Shown here piece after piece: positions 1 through 10,982 of a DNA stretch of 64,000 nucleotides. The notes below the pieces were generated by a model. That model saw nothing but the letters and a program-made list of their open reading frames with translations. It was not told where the DNA came from and did not search any database. The stretch spans positions 2,454,192-2,518,191 of the forward strand of contig CM030935.1 in NCBI GenBank assembly GCA_018136815.1, in the 5' to 3' direction. The DNA comes from Isochrysis galbana. Taxonomy: Eukaryota > Haptophyta > Isochrysidales > Isochrysidaceae. The number at the start of each line of letters is the position of its first letter. Position 1 is the first letter of the stretch. The position numbers and the translations under genes are program-made.

Positions 1-385
1 TATTCCCGCAAGCAACAACCAACGACTCTTTCACGGCCGCGTCAGCTGCCTGCTCGATCGAACGGCCCTCTGCCTATGAGCCAGTAGTCATCGCATGTTC
101 GACATTGATGGGCTGGCTGCTCGAGGCGCGGGGGCCGTCCAAGGTCTCGTGGATTTCTTCAACCGTGCCCGCGAGCTCCTCTTCCTCCTCTGCCTCCTTC
201 TCCTTGTCCCTCAGCCCTCCCAGGTCCTTGTCGCCCGAGTCATCGCCGCGCGGAGGGGGAGGGTCAAGTCGCTGCTCACCGCCAGCGGCTATCGCGCGCG
301 TCCTCTTCGAAGCTGCGCGCGCGAAGGACGAGAAGGTGTGCGGTGCATGGCGCGTCGCGCCTCTACTCAGGCATGGGCCATCCAT
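1..385 (-). CDS. Partial hypothetical acidic protein (runs off left edge)
   Basis: An ORF opens with ATG at 385 and reads to a stop at 74. It encodes an arginine/proline-rich start followed by a very acidic stretch (EKEAEEEEE, then TVEEIHETLDG). The stop lies in CTCATAG, a possible splice acceptor. The sequence left of it (about 72 to 1) reads in one frame as AEGRSIEQAADAAVKESL, which looks coding, so the gene probably continues by splicing past the window edge. Runs of G on the plus strand at 410-458 place C-runs just upstream of this ATG, as in several firm genes here. No family is recognised. The exon structure is inference and the opposite strand is also open, so confidence is low. Confidence 0.35.
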
Positions 386-1030
386 GGCGGGCTTGAGGCA
401 CAGGGCACATGCGGGGGGGCATCACCTCCGCGCATTGCGGGGGGGGGGAGGGGGGGGCGCGTCGCGCAAGGGTTTTTTTTTGGGCGAGCCACTGGGAGCG
501 GCGAACTCTGACCCAAATATCCACGAAATATCCGCGGATATCTTCGCCCGCCAAAGCCGCCCAAATATCCAAGAGATATATCCGGATATATCCGCCAACC
601 CCTATTGTCTGAGTGTTTCAACAATGGCATTGTGTATAGTTTGGCTATGTGTTTCCATTCTTCGTTTGTGATGTTCAGTCGCCTCTCCCATGCTAGTCTC
701 GCCGCTTGCGGGACGTTACTCCGGGTCGCTTTAAGCGTGGCCTTGGTAATATCTGCGACTGTTATCGCGTCTAGCGCGATCTTTCCTTTTCGTATGGCAT
801 ATTCATCCGCAAGGGGGTGGGATGAGCAAGGTATCGTCAACGAGTTCCGCATGCAATGGGAACTGCGCCAGTCGTTCCCGCTGCACTTTATCGTCTTCAA
901 GCAATGCGCGTCGCATCTCTCTCATGAAGCCGATGTAGAACAGATCTTCTTTCTCTCTCGCCGGTCGACTCGCAGATCCGAACATGCTTCCGGAAAACCT
1001 CACCCGATTGCCACCCGCGTGCACGCTTCA
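367..1030 (-). pseudogene. LINE fragment, C-terminal ORF2 region, frameshifted
   Basis: On the minus strand two frames cover consecutive parts of a LINE-like protein: about 1,024 to 805, then about 815 to 590. The second contains WKHIAKLYTMPLLKHSDN, which matches the paralogous stretch THVAKLYTHPLLKHTDK in the LINE-1 copy at 7.0-7.7 kb. The frame change near 810 and the missing zinc-finger part show it is dead. Downstream (lower coordinates) the frame runs into unrelated sequence containing the ATATCC repeats. Confidence 0.6.
505..600. repeat. Imperfect tandem AATATCC / GGATAT palindromic motif
   Basis: The block holds three or more copies of a unit resembling CCAAATATCCANGA followed by CCGCGGATAT or CCGGATATATCC. 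Each unit is close to a palindrome. Nothing coding is supported here. Confidence 0.6.
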
Positions 1031-2246
1031 ATGGCAAGGCGTACAAGCCGCCATGCGATGCGATTTTAGTCCGCTACATGAAGCTCTTCACGAAAGCTGG
1101 GCAGCACGCTGAGGATCTGAATGCTGACGGCGAAAAAGAAGAGGAGACGGACAATGTTCAGTAGTTTGTTCAGTAGCCATCAGACGTCCGACATGTGTAT
1201 GTGTGTGCATAGACGCATTTACATACGTATATAATAGCTATATATAGCGAGAAGCGACTCGAGTAATCTCCATTACTTGATTATTTTTGGGCGCGAATTT
1301 GGACGAGTAATCGTCATTGACTACTTCAGAATTGCAAGTAATCAAGTGTTGATTACTACCTTAAGCCCCTAGTAATCAGGGCAAGTAGTGGACTACTCAT
1401 TGTATTCTAGGTGAGGCTTGCTCAGGAGCCGTACCCGGCTCCTGTAGTCAGTCCATCTCCACAAAGGAGTGGGGGGGGGGGGTCTCCTGCCCCGCCATGG
1501 GTGAACAGAGTATGAACTTCGTTGTGACGTACCGAATGAAGGCAAGCCGCCGTTTTTCATGTTCCATGCGACATACAAATGCAAAGCCAACCCTCTCCTA
1601 CATGTGAAAATGAAAATGCACTACAAAGAGGAAAGAGGCGCACAAGCGCACAATATCAATAGAGATCAAAGGTGTCCGAAGTTCTCTTATCGGAGTCTCC
1701 CTCCATGCACTTATTAGCGCTCATGATTCTCGTCGAAACCAACCTCGTGCCCCGAGCAATATTTGCACCTTTGGTTGTCCCATCCGAGTCGACACCAAAG
1801 CTGGATGCTATGTGCAGAACTGGGCTCGCGAAACCAACCTCGTCTTGGGTGGGCAATCCTGTCTAGCCTCACCTATGTGGCAAGTCATCGATCGACACCA
1901 CGCGGCACTCCGTGCTCAACTACACTATGCGGGTACTAATACCCGCGCCACCGACGCGGTAGAATATGCTCTCGGCGCCTCTTCCGCCGCCTTACTACAG
2001 GTGCCTACTCAAGTGGAGGAGACAAAATTGCCATGTCGGTTTGGAGCGCGAAGTCTCAACATTCAGGACGGCCACAGAGCCCGCCGCAGGGCAGGGCGAG
2101 GCGTTCAGGCGAACACATGAGCCATCGTCACGCTACCACCACGGCACCGCTTTTGGACGGTTCGCCTCTCCGCTAAAGCAGAAACCGGGGGTGGACCGCA
2201 AGGCGAGTGAGCGTCCGTACCGAGTTTGCCGTACTGCGACGTGCCC
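1031..2246. other. Intergenic stretch, no gene seen
   Basis: 1,255-1,400 is AT-rich with recurring AGTAATC/GATTACT words. 1,405-1,475 matches the end of repeat D (CAGTCCATCTCCACAA). 1,480-2,246 shows short ORFs in several frames with no recognisable family; the last part is probably the 3' UTR of the E2 gene. No RNA gene was seen. Confidence 0.5.
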
Positions 2247-5005
2247 TTAGAGCAGCAGCGACTGCGTCTCGTTCTCGATGATGTTGGCCAAGTCCTTGAG
2301 GAACTTGGCGGCATCAGCGCCATAGATGTTGCGGTGATCACATGTCATGGTGACGGTCATCACCTTGGCCATGCCCATCATTCCGTTCTTCTGCGCTAGG
2401 TGAGCCATCAGGATAGTGGGGCTGGTGTCAAACGACTATATGAGGGCAAATCATGATTCCATACGCGAGCTGTAGCTGAGGGAACAGGAAAGATCAGCAT
2501 CCGCGCCAATGACATACAGCTGAAGCACCTGGCTAGAAAAGGGGGCCAGCTCGAGCACACCTGGAGCACTGCCGTCGGCTGGGAAGCGGCGACCGCGAGG
2601 ATAGCTCCGGTATTCGGCGGGAGGATCGAGACGAAGGTCGAGACGCCGAACATACCCAGGTTGGAGATGGTGAATGTCCCTGAGAGACGGCATCCGATGA
2701 ATTGTAAGAATGAATGGAGCAAGGGTATGGAAAGGGTTAGGCGAGACGCTCTGTCCTGAACGGTTGCTCGCGATGAGGTGCGGCGAGGCCTCGAGCAAGC
2801 AGCACGACGTACCGGAAGAATACTCGTCGGGCTTGAGCTTACCCTCCATTGCGCGCGAGACGAGGTCCTGCACAGCAGAGGAGACGAACGGAGAGCGGAC
2901 TTGTGAGAGAGTGTTGTTCAATGCTGCCATGAAGCCATATGAAGGGGCGGTGTGTGAGAGAGAGGGGCACAACATCTGACCTTCCAGGAGCGTCCAAGAG
3001 AGTAGATGTCCGTGGCGTCAGCGTTCTTAAGGACAGGGGTGATGAGACCACCGTCCGGCATAGCAACCGCCATCGCCACATTAATATCGGCGTTGTAGTT
3101 GATCCCGTCCTCCACGTAGTTAGAGTTAATGATCGGGTGCTTGGCAAGGGCGAGGCCAACGGCCTTGGCAAGCAAAGCGGAGACAGTGACACCCTATGCA
3201 TCATCGGAGGGAGACGGGATAGATGAGGGGATGAGGAGATGAATGTATAGAGTGCGCAGGCGATAGAATCAATGATGATAGGGCGACAATCAGACACGTG
3301 GGCTCCTGAAGAGTATTGCATCCGCGCCGCTGCCCTAACTGCATGCGAATGGCTCACCTTGGGCTTTAGCTGGGCGTAGAGAGCATCGAACTCGTCGGTG
3401 ATGATCTGGCGAGAAACAGTGTACGTGGGCACGTTGTCCGCCCAAGCCATGTTCCTGACAACCGCCTTTTGCATGCCTGTCATTGGCACGACGCCAGCGG
3501 GGGCAGGGCCAGAGGGCGCCGCCGGCTTAGGGATGGTGACGGGCGCAGCCCCCGCAGGTGCCGCCGCCTTGGCAAGAGCCGCCTTCTCAACATCCGCCGC
3601 AACAATGCGACCATCGGGTCCAGTGCCGATAACGGTGGCAAGATCGACGCCCTTGCCCTCCGCGAGGGAGCGCGCGAAGGGCGAGGCAACGATGCGGCCG
3701 CTCGCTGGGGGCGCGGCGACGGGAGCGGCGGCAGGAGCGGCGGCAACCGGCGCGGGCGCAGCAATAGGAGCAGGTGCCGCCTTCGGCGCCTCTCCTGCAG
3801 CAATCAAGACGTCGTCCTCGGTAACACGGCCAAAGTTGCCGGTACCTGGGATGTCCTGCCATTTCAGGCCCTTCGACTTGGCGAGCTTCTTAGCCGCGGG
3901 TGTGGCCATTTTATTTGGAGAGATGTAACCTCCACCAGCCGGCTTCGGTGTAGCGGCGAGAGGGGCTGGAGTTGGGGCAGCGGCAGCAGGAGCAGCAGCA
4001 GGCGCAGCCGTCGTGCCTGCAGAGGCAGCCACGGCTGCGATCTCAGCCTCGGTGGGCGCGAGCAGAGCGACAGGGGAGCCGACCTGAGCCACCTGCAGAC
4101 AATGAGCGCGAGATGGAGAGGAGGGGAAAGCGTCAGGGACATGACCAAATGCACCCGACACTTATGCCACGAGTCTCGCTCCTCATTCATTGCTCATCAG
4201 TGGCTCTGGGGAGCGAGGGGGGCTGCCCAGTTCCTCCTTCAACCGTATGCGAAAAATTAGTCATGTGTGCGGCACACAACGTATGTGTGCATCACATCGG
4301 GGTTATTACTCCTGCTGGACAGTATCGCACCTCGCCCTCGGCGACAAGGATCTTGGCGACGTAGCCCTCCTCGAAGCTCTCGACGTCCATGTCAGCCTTG
4401 TCGGACTCGACAACGAGCAGCATATCACCCGCGTCAACCTTGTCGCCGACGCCGACCAACCAGCTCGAAATCTTGCCTTCCTTCATGGTGGAGGAGAGCG
4501 CAGGCATCATGACTGGGATAGCCACATCTGAGACCGCCGCAGTAGCGGCAGCTGCGGGCTCCGGCGCAGCGGCGGGGGCCGCAGCTGCGGGCGGGGCGCC
4601 ACCGGCCGCGACGGCGGCAATATCCTCTTCCTTTTCCACAATTATAGCGACCGGCGCGCCAACCGCCGCCGTCCCGCCCTCCGGGACGAGGATCTTGGCG
4701 ATGTAGCCCTCCTCGTACGTCTCAACATCCATGTCGGCCTTGTCAGACTCGACGACGAGCACCATGTCACCCGCGTCGACCTTATCACCGACGCCCATGA
4801 GCCAGCTTGAGATCTTGCCCTCCTTCATCGTCGAAGAGAGCGCAGGCATCGTGATCATCGACTGCTTCACCTCCATGAGCGCTTGCGGCATGCGGAGCGG
4901 CGAGAGCGCTGGCCGAATTGCGGTGCCACGCATCGTGTGTGTGGCGTGCAGTCCGTGCGCGAGTGGGACGAGCGCGAGTGTGGCGAAGGTCGCATACCGT
5001 CCCAT
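2247..5005 (-). CDS. Dihydrolipoamide acetyltransferase, E2 of plastid-type pyruvate dehydrogenase
   Basis: Exons on the complement are 5005-4331, 4092-3358, 3193-2981, 2867-2813, 2679-2561 and 2390-2247. All junctions are GT-AG, phases agree, and the product is 646 aa. E2 transfers acetyl groups to CoA in the pyruvate dehydrogenase complex. Residues 1-21 form a hydrophobic signal peptide followed by a basic stretch, as expected for import into a complex plastid. Lipoyl domains lie near 48-125 and 163-238, with SDKADMDVE motifs (lipoyl lysines about K89 and K203). Two E3-binding (PSBD) domains follow at about 284-323 and 360-397, joined by Ala/Pro linkers. The catalytic domain spans about 428-646 and includes NLGMFGV and DHRNIYGAD (D617-H618-R619), the plastid-type form of the active-site motif. 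Two PSBDs in one E2 is unusual. Coding-strand C-runs lie 100-250 nt upstream. Confidence 0.96.
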
Positions 5006-5099
5006 GGTGGCACGCAGAGCTCAGCAGTAGTGAGCGGCGAGGCGAGTCGAAAGAGAAGGGTTGGGGAGTAAGAGGTCGGCGGCAGCTGCTGCTGGCCTC

Positions 5100-5275
5100 T
5101 CGCACTCGTGGGGGGGCGGGGGGGGGGAGGTCGGGGCCGGGGCGGAGATCGAGCGAAGCTCGCCCCCCACCCGATCCGATGCGGAGGGGGGGGGGGGGGG
5201 GGGGCGCGCGGGGGGGGGGGGGGAGCGGGGGAGCGGGGGGGAGGGGGGGGAGCACACTCTCTCTCTCTCTCTCTC
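5100..5275. promoter_or_regulatory. G-rich/C-rich tract plus (CT)n upstream of E2
   Basis: The plus strand carries many G-runs (5,105-5,260) ending in a CT dinucleotide run. For the minus-strand E2 gene these are C-runs 100-250 nt before the ATG. Similar coding-strand C-runs precede several other genes in the window. A regulatory role is inference. Confidence 0.4.
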
Positions 5276-5700
5276 GCGCGCGCTGGCTATTCTTTTCAAG
5301 GGAGAGGAGGAGGAGGGGGGAGATGCATCGCTCTGGACCACGCCGTCGTCCCCAGACGAGGCGTCAGAAGGGGCGAACACATTCACAGACTCGAACGAAT
5401 GTCTCCACTGATTTTGGAATCGTTTTCTTGTAGACCTCTACTCAGAAGCAGTCTGCCGCAGTCTGCAGTCCATGAGGTAGGCGCACGGATTGCCCCCTCC
5501 GATATTTTTGCCGAGCGGCGGGTGGCGCGAGCGGGGCCGTGAGGCACCTGCTCCCCTTGGAGAGCCTCCGCAGCTCCATGTATGGCGGGGGGTACGACCC
5601 TGGCGGGCTCGCCGACCGCGACCGAGGAACTCCTCTCTCCTCTCTTCACTGGACAGACCGGGACTTATCTGCTTATGATTTGTCGCCATGGAGGGGTAGG
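5276..5700. other. Intergenic, nothing recognised
   Basis: Short overlapping ORFs on both strands look like GC-driven shadows. No domain, RNA gene or clear repeat was seen until the F repeat begins near 5,700. Confidence 0.4.
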
Positions 5701-6225
5701 GCGGTCAAACAGGGCTTTTAACTTCTAAGGGTGAAAATTCACTAAGTCAAGATTGAGGTTTTATCGCGAGATCTTAGGATATGCTACTGGAAATGGGTAT
5801 ATTAGGCAGAATCTAATGTCTAATGAGAAATGTGCACATTTTCGACGCCATTCAACACACAGACCCAAAAACGTTTTCGCGCTCGTGCGCGAAATCGACG
5901 TCGACCACAAAAGTGCACCACAGGTCGCGCTGTGCGACGCGCGCCTGCGTTCCCCGGGCACGGTTACCCCCGGGCAGGCAGTACAAAACCCTGCGCGGGC
6001 GCACGGCGTCGCCTGCGCCCTCCACCTCGCCCCTGCTGGCATCTACTGCCAGCCCCTCGCGCGCATGCAGTGCGCGGCAGGCCGCGAGGCGTCAAAATGA
6101 CGGTGCTGCGCATGATGGGCTGCCCCATCACGCGCGGCACCGCCTCAGCATGGTGGGAGGGGGTGTCTTCTGGCCTCCTGGCCGCGCAGACCCTCGCCAG
6201 AGCCAGAGCGGCCACAGGCCGCTTG
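5700..6225 (+). repeat. Dispersed repeat F, copy 1
   Basis: This stretch is the reverse complement of 21,065-21,580, with scattered differences. The shared sequence starts near TTTTAACTTCTAAGGGTG and runs to the CTGGCCGCGCAGACC region. The left end is preceded by GGGCGGTCAAACAGGGC; close variants of that word occur at about 19,938 and 51,166. No long conserved ORF is seen, so it may be a non-autonomous element. Confidence 0.75.
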
Positions 6226-6685
6226 CGAGGCCACTGGCGAGGCCAGCGACCATCGCTGCGGCCGCCATCGCGCGCCGCCGCAGGAGAAAAAGATCAAATT
6301 GATTATAGTTTTGCTAAATTATAATCTTAGTAATTCTTATTTTAGTCTTCATTTCACCAGTCCAAGACACATATGAGCACAATACATGACCATCAGCATG
6401 CCCAAATGCCAATGTTTCGGTAGCCAACCAGTCTTACCATATGAGACTGTCGAATCATCGAAAGAAAAGGAGGGGTTGTCTCTCGAAATCGAACGTGAGA
6501 CGCTCGAAGACACGAGGCTGTCCGTCAATTCAGCACGTGAATGCGAAAACAAAACTACTTTTTGTGCTCCATGTTGGGATGTTGTGCTGTAAAAACGGGC
6601 AAACTATTGACTGGCCCGTGCTTGGCGGGCACGACTTGTGTGTCTCCGAACGTGAATGAATGGCCTTGGAGGTCATCCGTGTGTA
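6226..6685. other. AT-richer intergenic stretch, nothing recognised
   Basis: Only short ORFs without recognisable domains are present. The stretch ends where the poly(A) of the minus-strand LINE-1 3' end begins. Confidence 0.4.
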
Positions 6686-6686
6686 A

Positions 6687-7740
6687 AAAAAAACTTCTTA
6701 ATATTCTCGCCGCGCGCGCGACCTCGCACCCTTACTGTGCAGCCACGTCCGCTCCTCTCCCCCCCCTCCACCTGCCTTGCGGCCCGTCCCTCGTGCGCTA
6801 CCTAGGGGCTGGGTGTGTGGGGTTTCCTGCAGCAGACGGCGTGTTCCGATCCCCGATAGGTTGTCCTCCTCTTCCTCCTGCGCCATCGGGCTATCGGTTA
6901 TTATTATATTGTATCGTGTGTCAGTGAGGTAGACGGTTGGTTCACGGTGTGGCCGAGGACGAGGGTCTGGTAGGCAGGAGGGCCGCGGGTTGGGTTTGTG
7001 CGCTGTTATGCGAGTCTCTCCGCTATGCGGAGCGCTTGCGCTACCGCGGATAGGTTTGTGCCCAGCGATAGTGTGTCTTTGTCGTTGATTGTGAAAACGG
7101 GGGCGCATAGTTCACGCGGGGACTTGAGTTTAGGATTCCTCCCTTGGGAGGCCTTGTTTGTGCGTGCGGTCGAGGGCCTGTCTGGGGGCACGAGGCCTCT
7201 GGCGAGGATCGTGAATCTGCTGAGAGTCTTTTCGATTACCGGTACTTGGTGAAAGGTGTAGTTGTCAAATTCTACTCTGTAGAAGTCGCCTATTATGTAC
7301 CTCCATGCTATGAGGTAAAGAGCTTTGAGGCTATCGGGCGTCGTTGTGTTCGGGTATGCGAATAGCCTGTCTTTGATTTTCTGGACTGTTGATCTTTTTT
7401 TCTCGGGCGTGTAGCCCGTCACAGCTTCGATGGTTTGGAAGATTTGCTGCGTGGATGGGCATCTGGCGAGGTGAGTCGAGTTTTCGCGGTGTTTCCCGCA
7501 CAGTCTGCATCTCGTGGTGGTCGCCGTGTCGAACCGGTTACGCGTGCCTAACCTCCTATGGGTGATGTGTTTAAAGTGAGGATGTTTGTCCGTGTGTTTG
7601 AGCAGCGGGTGAGTGTAGAGTTTTGCCACGTGTGTCCATTCGCCTCGGGTCATCCCGAGTTTACGAGCCCACGTCTCGCGGGCCGGCTGAGGCTTGGCGT
7701 TGGGGTCGCTGATGTGGTGTTCTCGCGTTATGTCAGACAC
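6687..7740 (-). mobile_element. LINE-1 3' end, 5'-truncated copy
   Basis: On the minus strand this is the C-terminal ORF2 region (7740-7006) followed by a 3' UTR ending in GCGGCGAGAATATTAAGAAG and a T-run (A-run on the plus strand at 6,687). The 3' UTR matches those at 14,170-14,297 and 56,445-56,580. The ORF encodes a zinc-binding motif CRLCGKHRENSTHLARC (Cx2Cx8Hx3C) and the lineage-specific segment KDRLFAYPN...LIAWRYI, ending in ALRIAERLA. Reverse transcriptase and endonuclease parts are absent, which fits 5' truncation during target-primed reverse transcription. Confidence 0.85.
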
Positions 7741-8290
7741 GGTGATTTGGTATGTTTATGTGAATAAGAAATAAGAAGAGGCAGAGGGGAGGGGGGCGTT
7801 CCGCAAGTAGGTGCTCTTCTATCGATCCACCGATGTTTATGTGAATAAGAAGAGGCAGAGGGGTTCAAGTTAAAGTTGCACACTCGGCCTATCTATCTAT
7901 AGATCTAGGAGGGGTGGTAGGTTGCTCCTCTAACGGGCCTATCTATGGGTAAGTTGCTAGGTAAGTTGCTCGAGTTGCTCAATGTTGCCTGTGGCCCTTA
8001 AAGTTGCTCAAAAGTTGCTCGCCCTCTCAAACACCCCAAAGTTGCTCAAAAAGTTGCCGGCAACTCTTGTCAGGCCCTAGAGAGGCGAGGGCGAGCGAGA
8101 GGAGGGCTGTGTTGGCAGGGGCTGCGGCGAGGGAGGGAAAGATTGTAGGGTATGAGTGTTAGACGAGAGCGAGACGACGAGAGCGAGAGCGACGGATGAC
8201 GACTGACGACAGGCCGACGGACACAGACACCCATGAAATACTCCGACTCTCGCCCCACGACCATATTGGTGTCCTCATCTTCTGAATCCT
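7741..8290. other. Non-coding stretch with AAGTTGCTC-type motif cluster
   Basis: From about 7,865 to 8,065 the words AAAGTTGC, AAGTTGCTC and GAGTTGCTC recur at least nine times with irregular spacing. A related set of AGTTTCGC/AAGTTGC words precedes the LINE copy at 12.2 kb. No gene is seen. Confidence 0.55.
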
Positions 8291-8294
8291 GTCC

Positions 8295-8822
8295 CTATGT
8301 TGCAGGGCCGTGTGGGTGCGTGGTTAGTCTCGCGGGGCCGGGAGGTTGGGAGAAAGGGTAGCGCGTTGTTCCGAGGGCTGGGCCCTGCCTCCGGCCTCCT
8401 GTTGACCAGTCTACCTTGTTCTTCCAAGGCAGCATGCTGTTTATGCTGTCAGAGAGTGTTGTCATGTTGTTGTGCCCATGAGGGCCACCCGGTCTCGGGT
8501 CGCGCTGCCGTGGCAGCGCGACCGTCGCCGGGGTGGGAGGGGCCTCTGCCATAAGGCATGCCCTTGGAGAGGTTGTCGGTGTGTTCGTGGTGGTGGTGTG
8601 GTGGGCTCTGCAGACAGCCACCCCCCATGGGGGGGGCCAGCATGGCCGCCTTGCTGGGTGTGGCCGAGGCCACGGGCCGTGGGGTGCGACCGGAGTCGCA
8701 CACACCTGCTCGGCCTCAGATGGCGGACGCGGCCGCTTCGACTGCGACAGGTCCATGGGGGCAGGAGGACCGCCCTCGGCGGGGGGCCCGAAGGAGAGGA
8801 GAGGCTCGGCGGCGCGCTCCAT
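8295..8822 (-). CDS. 'MERA' ORF, putative retroelement ORF1-like protein
   Basis: A 175-aa ORF begins MERAAEPLL and contains QSKRPRPPSEAEQ, a basic nuclear-localisation-like patch. A Pro/Thr/His-rich tail follows. Related starts occur at 12,641 (+), 32,344 (+) and 53,606 (-), and the 12.6-kb copy also has SPKRPRQDEHQ. The recurrence next to LINE pieces suggests it is the first ORF or 5' part of a retroelement. A short inverted repeat precedes the ATG: on the minus strand CTAACT, four bases, AGTTAG. No known domain is recognised. Confidence 0.5.
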   Translation of the reverse strand: MERAAEPLLSFGPPAEGGPPAPMDLSQSKRPRPPSEAEQVCATPVAPHGPWPRPHPARRPCWPPPWGVAVCRAHHTTTTNTPTTSPRACLMAEAPPTPATVALPRQRDPRPGGPHGHNNMTTLSDSINSMLPWKNKVDWSTGGRRQGPALGTTRYPFSQPPGPARLTTHPHGPAT

Positions 8823-8843
8823 CGCGTCTAACTATAAAGTTAG

Positions 8844-10380
8844 TTGCCCAACGCCGAAAGAAGCAGAGAAGATATCATCATAGACAACCTTTTCATATAC
8901 CCCAAGGGTGACGCCCCAAAAGCGATAGGCACTCTATACATGTTGGCACAACTAAGTTTATACTTGGTTGACCCATGGGGGGGCACGAGCCCCCCCCTCT
9001 CTCCACTCCTCCCCTGCCATGGGGGAGGAACCACCCATCCTCCTGGCATGCCTGATGGCTTGCCAGGAGGCCACTGCCCTACTGACCCACTCTCTTCCCC
9101 ACAGGATCGCCCCATTCGCCCATCCTGGCCCCTCGTGACCAGCCCATTGCTCCAACCCCCCCTCCCCCCCTGGTCGACAGGCAGACAGGTGCAGACTGGG
9201 GGCCCCAGAGGCTCGGGAGCGCCAGCGAGGGAGAGGCAGGGGAGGCCAGGGCCCAGCCCCAGCCTCCTCTGCCCCCTGAGCTGGCCTCCAGGAGCCTCCA
9301 GAGCCGCCAGAGGGCAGCTGGAGGCCTGCCGCAGGCGCGCCATCGCGCGTGCCGCAGGAGAGGGGAGAGAGAGCGCGGAAAAGGGGGTGGGCGCGAGCGA
9401 GAGCTCCGCCCACCGGAAAATCGGTAAGTCTCGCGCCTGTTTACAGGATAAGACGAGACAGAGTGGGCCGCCCACTCGGAGACACAGGAGGAAGGGGGGA
9501 GAGATCACCGGGGGGTGGCGCGGGCCACCGGACCATATCTAAGCCCTCCACCCCAATCCCCCTAGTAGTGTACGGGGGGAGCCGCCTGATGGCGGGGGGA
9601 GAAGGGCCGGGGAATGGGGGTGTAGAGAGTATGCTACGTGCTACTTGTAGTGGGTAGTGGTTCCATTCGCCGCGAGTGCGGTAAGAATATTAAAAGGTTT
9701 TTTTTTCTATACATGTTGGCATGGAGGTATATCATGACGGACTTCTATAGGATTCACTATGAGAATATAGACTACTCAGAAGAATCAATACTCATAAGAA
9801 TAATAGAGAGGTACACTACCCTGTGTAAAGCACTATTATTCGCATATGAAACCGACTCAGCGCGAACGGCCCAAGCGGGCATGGGAAGACAACCTAAGAA
9901 AAGGATAGATATGAGCGACTTTAGGCCCGTATTTCACATAAGCGGCAAAGGTGGACTCAAACCCAGCGAGGAGCTAGCCGAGCTAGCCACAAAGCTGAGG
10001 ATCGCACACGCTGTCCAAGTGACCGAGGTGAGCGGCGTAGAAGACGAATAAAGCACCGATACAGTCAGCAGTCAGCAAGGTAGGACACCACTAGGGGCAA
10101 TGCGACCTAGACGAGACCCAACCACCTAAACACAGCCGAGAGGACGCTACACATGAGAGAGAAAGACCAAAAGGCCTGCCCGGACCCCACACTCCAAACC
10201 AGACCTCAGGTAGTGCACCGAGGTCGGACCCCGGAAACCGAAGAAAAAGGGCAAGAAGGGGGGCAGGGGAGGAGGTGGAGGGAGGGGAGATAAGGGCGAT
10301 GGAAATAGAGCGGGGGAATCCTGTAGACGGTAGGTGTATAGCCCTGAATCTTCAGCTTCAGGTGTTTTTTTATAGTTTAT
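8844..10380 (+). mobile_element. LINE-2 3' fragment split by a family A insertion
   Basis: The ORF reads ...DNLFIYPKGDAPKAIGTLY-MLA up to 8,948, is broken by family A copy A1, and resumes at 9,706 with LYMLAWRYIMTDFYRI, ending with a stop just before 10,052. The 16 bases TCTATACATGTTGGCA occur at 8933-8948 and 9706-9721. Removing one copy plus the insert restores the frame exactly. The 3' UTR continues to about 10,380 with GGAAACCGAAGAAAAAGGG and the tail CCTGAATCTTCAG plus a T-run. The homologous protein stretch occurs on the minus strand at 52.9-53.2 kb. Most of ORF2 is missing. Confidence 0.8.
8949..9705 (+). mobile_element. Family A retroelement, copy A1 (complete, 757 bp)
   Basis: This SINE-like element is flanked by a 16-bp target-site duplication (8933-8948 and 9706-9721). 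The head reads AACTAAGTTTATACTTGG and is followed by a GGGGGC-ACGA-GCCCCC hairpin, then a GC-rich body. The 3' end is GCGGTAAGAATATTAAAAGG plus a T-run. Long ORFs cross both strands but are not preserved between copies, so I read it as non-coding. The tail resembles the LINE-1 3' end, suggesting mobilisation by LINE-1 machinery. It lies inside LINE-2. Confidence 0.85.
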
Positions 10381-10980
10381 AGCTAGCGGTAGTAGCCTGA
10401 ATCTTCAGCTCTTTTTTTTCTCACACCTCACCCCCCCCCCCACGGGCGAACCAAGTATAAACTTAGTTGAACTTTATTAATTTAATAGTATGTAGTATGT
10501 AGTACGTACAAGTAGTACCTATTAATTATACGAGTAGTGATGTGTGATGTGCTTGCTAGTTGCTAGCGGCTAGCGGATTCAAGATTCAAGCGCTAAAGTC
10601 NNNNNNNNNNNNNNNNNNNNNNNNNNNNNNNNNNNNNNNNNNNNNNNNNNNNNNNNNNNNNNNNNNNNNNNNNNNNNNNNNNNNNNNNNNNNNNNNNNNN
10701 CCTATGCACCCCTTCTAATCTCCCCCCTCGCCGAACCCCGGCTCCCATTGTTCTAACTAACTCCCCACAAGTTACAATGAGGGGAAACCCAGTGACCAGT
10801 GGCTGGCAGGCGAACAGGCGAACGAACCGACCTACGTCGGGCGACTCGCCAGGGAACGAGGAAAGAGGAAAAGGCAGGGGGGGGGGGGGGCTCTCGTCAA
10901 CAAAGAAGAACGGCCCTTACCAGCTACGAGCTCGCGCCGTGAGCGCAGAGTTTTGGCGACCATTCCAATACCACCAATAC
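10381..10980. other. Repeat scraps and assembly gap
   Basis: 10,385-10,420 carries a second tail of the form TAGCGGTAGTAGCCTGAATC plus T-run. 10,446-10,472 is a solo family A head in minus orientation. 10,601-10,700 is 100 Ns, an assembly gap of unknown true size. The remainder up to 10,980 has a C/G-run and short ORFs only. Confidence 0.7.
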
Positions 10981-10982
10981 CC

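Noticed and set aside
3469..4260. Arg/Gly-rich 263-aa plus-strand ORF
   Set aside because: Shadow of the Ala/Pro-rich linker exon of the E2 gene.
10601..10700. Possible low-complexity feature
   Set aside because: It is a 100-N assembly gap, so nothing can be said about its content.
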